Shown in pieces: positions 6,415 to 7,199 of a stretch of 7,199 nucleotides of DNA (positions are counted from its first letter, which is position 1; every line of letters starts with the position of its first letter). A model generated the notes under the pieces. The model was not told where the DNA came from. It saw only the letters and a program-made list of their open reading frames with translations, and ran no database searches. This DNA comes from an uncultured Peptococcaceae bacterium (GTDB taxonomy: Bacteria > Bacillota > Peptococcia > Peptococcales > Peptococcaceae): assembly GCA_937922955.1 (NCBI GenBank), contig CALAKO010000089.1, positions 1-7,199 of the forward strand, given 5' to 3'. A program made the translations under genes and the position numbers.

Positions 6415-7199
6415 ATGGAACAGACTAAGAAATTCACCCTCAATAAAAAATATCTTCATGTTTTAATAATGTTTCTACTCATGTTTGGTTTTAAATTTAT
6501 CCCCCCATTTGGCGGCCTGCCGCCATTGGGGATGGAGATTATAGGTATTTTCTTTGGCATGATCTGGGGCTGGAGTACATTAGGTTTTATTTTACCAAGT
6601 ATTTTTGCGGTTCTATTTTTGGCGTTATCAGGATATACAACAAGTACCGAAGCGTTGAGTGTTGGGTTTGGTGATTCAACAACTATTTTGATTTTCTTCT
6701 TGTTATTGTTTGCGGCAGCAGTAGAGGCATGTGGTTTGTCTACAGCCTTGGCTAACTGGTTGTTAAGCAGAAAGATAACAGAAGGTAGACCTTGGGTATT
6801 AAGTTTTATGTTTTTATTAGCGGCGTGGCTGATGGGATGCCTAGTAAGTTTATATGCATCGATAGTATTGTTGTGGAGTATTTTTTTACATGCATGTGAG
6901 CAGGTCGGATATAAACCGTATGATAAATATCCTGTTATGATGATTGCCGGAATAAGTGTTATGTGTAATGTAGGTGCTGCAATGCTGCCATTTAAAGGGA
7001 TATCAGTTATCTATGTTCGCTTAATGAGTGGTTTTTATGAAGACTTTAATGTTAATTATGTTCAATTTACAGTTGTTACAGTTATTTTAGGTATTTTGTT
7101 TATGCTGGGTTTTCTATTATTTGGAAAATATGTAATGAGAGCAGATGTTACATTACTTTCTAATACAGAACTGTTCAAAAAACATAGAAATGATAAATT
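6415..7199 (+). CDS. SLC13/DASS-like anion permease (3' truncated by the window)
   Basis: An open frame from ATG 6415 to the right edge with no stop (261 full codons). AGGGGGT (6401-6407) lies seven bases before the start, and the gap to the flavoenzyme stop is 35 bases with no terminator, so it belongs to the operon. After a short Lys-rich N-terminus the protein is almost continuous membrane segments, about seven or eight in the visible part. The opening segment FKFIPPFGGLPPLGMEIIGIF, the GWSTLGFILPS turn, and NVGAAMLPFKG further on resemble the first half of SLC13/DASS (CitT-like) permeases that move di- and tricarboxylates or related organic anions. About half of a typical protein is present. 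The most economical role is uptake of the substrate of the upstream enzymes, or its exchange for the reduced product. Assignment to the wider ion-transporter group is safer than to DASS itself. Confidence 0.8.
   Translation, partial: MEQTKKFTLNKKYLHVLIMFLLMFGFKFIPPFGGLPPLGMEIIGIFFGMIWGWSTLGFILPSIFAVLFLALSGYTTSTEALSVGFGDSTTILIFFLLLFAAAVEACGLSTALANWLLSRKITEGRPWVLSFMFLLAAWLMGCLVSLYASIVLLWSIFLHACEQVGYKPYDKYPVMMIAGISVMCNVGAAMLPFKGISVIYVRLMSGFYEDFNVNYVQFTVVTVILGILFMLGFLLFGKYVMRADVTLLSNTELFKKHRNDK

Noticed and set aside
6225..6443. A 72-codon minus-strand frame across the flavoenzyme-permease junction
   Set aside because: It is antisense to the end of the flavoenzyme gene and the start of the permease gene, and its Leu-rich translation arises from A-rich coding DNA. 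I see no ribosome binding site or family resemblance.

Overview
The window is a piece of bacterial chromosome with two clearly different base compositions. Positions 1 to about 2820 are relatively GC-rich (roughly half G+C by eye). From about 2825 to the right edge the DNA is AT-rich (roughly one third G+C by eye), with A/T-ending codons and purine-rich AAGGAG-type ribosome binding sites. The bile-acid/enoate-reductase type of iron-sulfur flavoenzyme suggests an anaerobe. The ribosome binding sites and the ABC-exporter style fit Bacillota or a Coriobacteriia-like lineage. I cannot name the species from sequence alone.

Left, GC-rich part: the 3' end of one ABC exporter half-transporter (1-405) overlaps by ATGA the start of a complete second half-transporter (402-2324). 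Their nucleotide-binding motifs are complementary. The first has a normal signature but lacks the catalytic Glu and switch His. The second has Glu and His but an altered LSQGQ signature. Together they make a heterodimer with one working and one degenerate ATP site. A hairpin terminator (2338-2370) separates them from a convergent small two-helix potassium-channel-like gene (2373-2786, minus).

Right, AT-rich part: a TetR-type regulator (minus, 2864-3409) is divergent from a plus-strand operon. The operon encodes an amidohydrolase-fold protein (3584-4429), a 642-residue FMN/4Fe-4S/FAD ene-reductase of the FadH/BaiCD type (4451-6379), and a multi-spanning SLC13/DASS-like permease that runs off the window (6415-7199). 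The 174-base divergent region has a recognisable promoter in each direction and a perfect 10-bp palindrome near the expected transcription start of the operon.

Inferred working: the permease imports an organic anion, the flavoenzyme reduces a conjugated C=C bond of it (or of a derivative) with NAD(P)H, and the amidohydrolase-fold protein carries out a companion step such as decarboxylation, hydrolysis or hydration. The TetR protein would sense the substrate. The substrate is unknown. The most unusual point is that the amidohydrolase-fold protein has lost essentially all the metal ligands of its superfamily: an RxR replaces HxH, an Ala sits where the terminal Asp is expected, and the whole protein has only two histidines. 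The composition step suggests that this module was acquired horizontally next to the potassium-channel gene.
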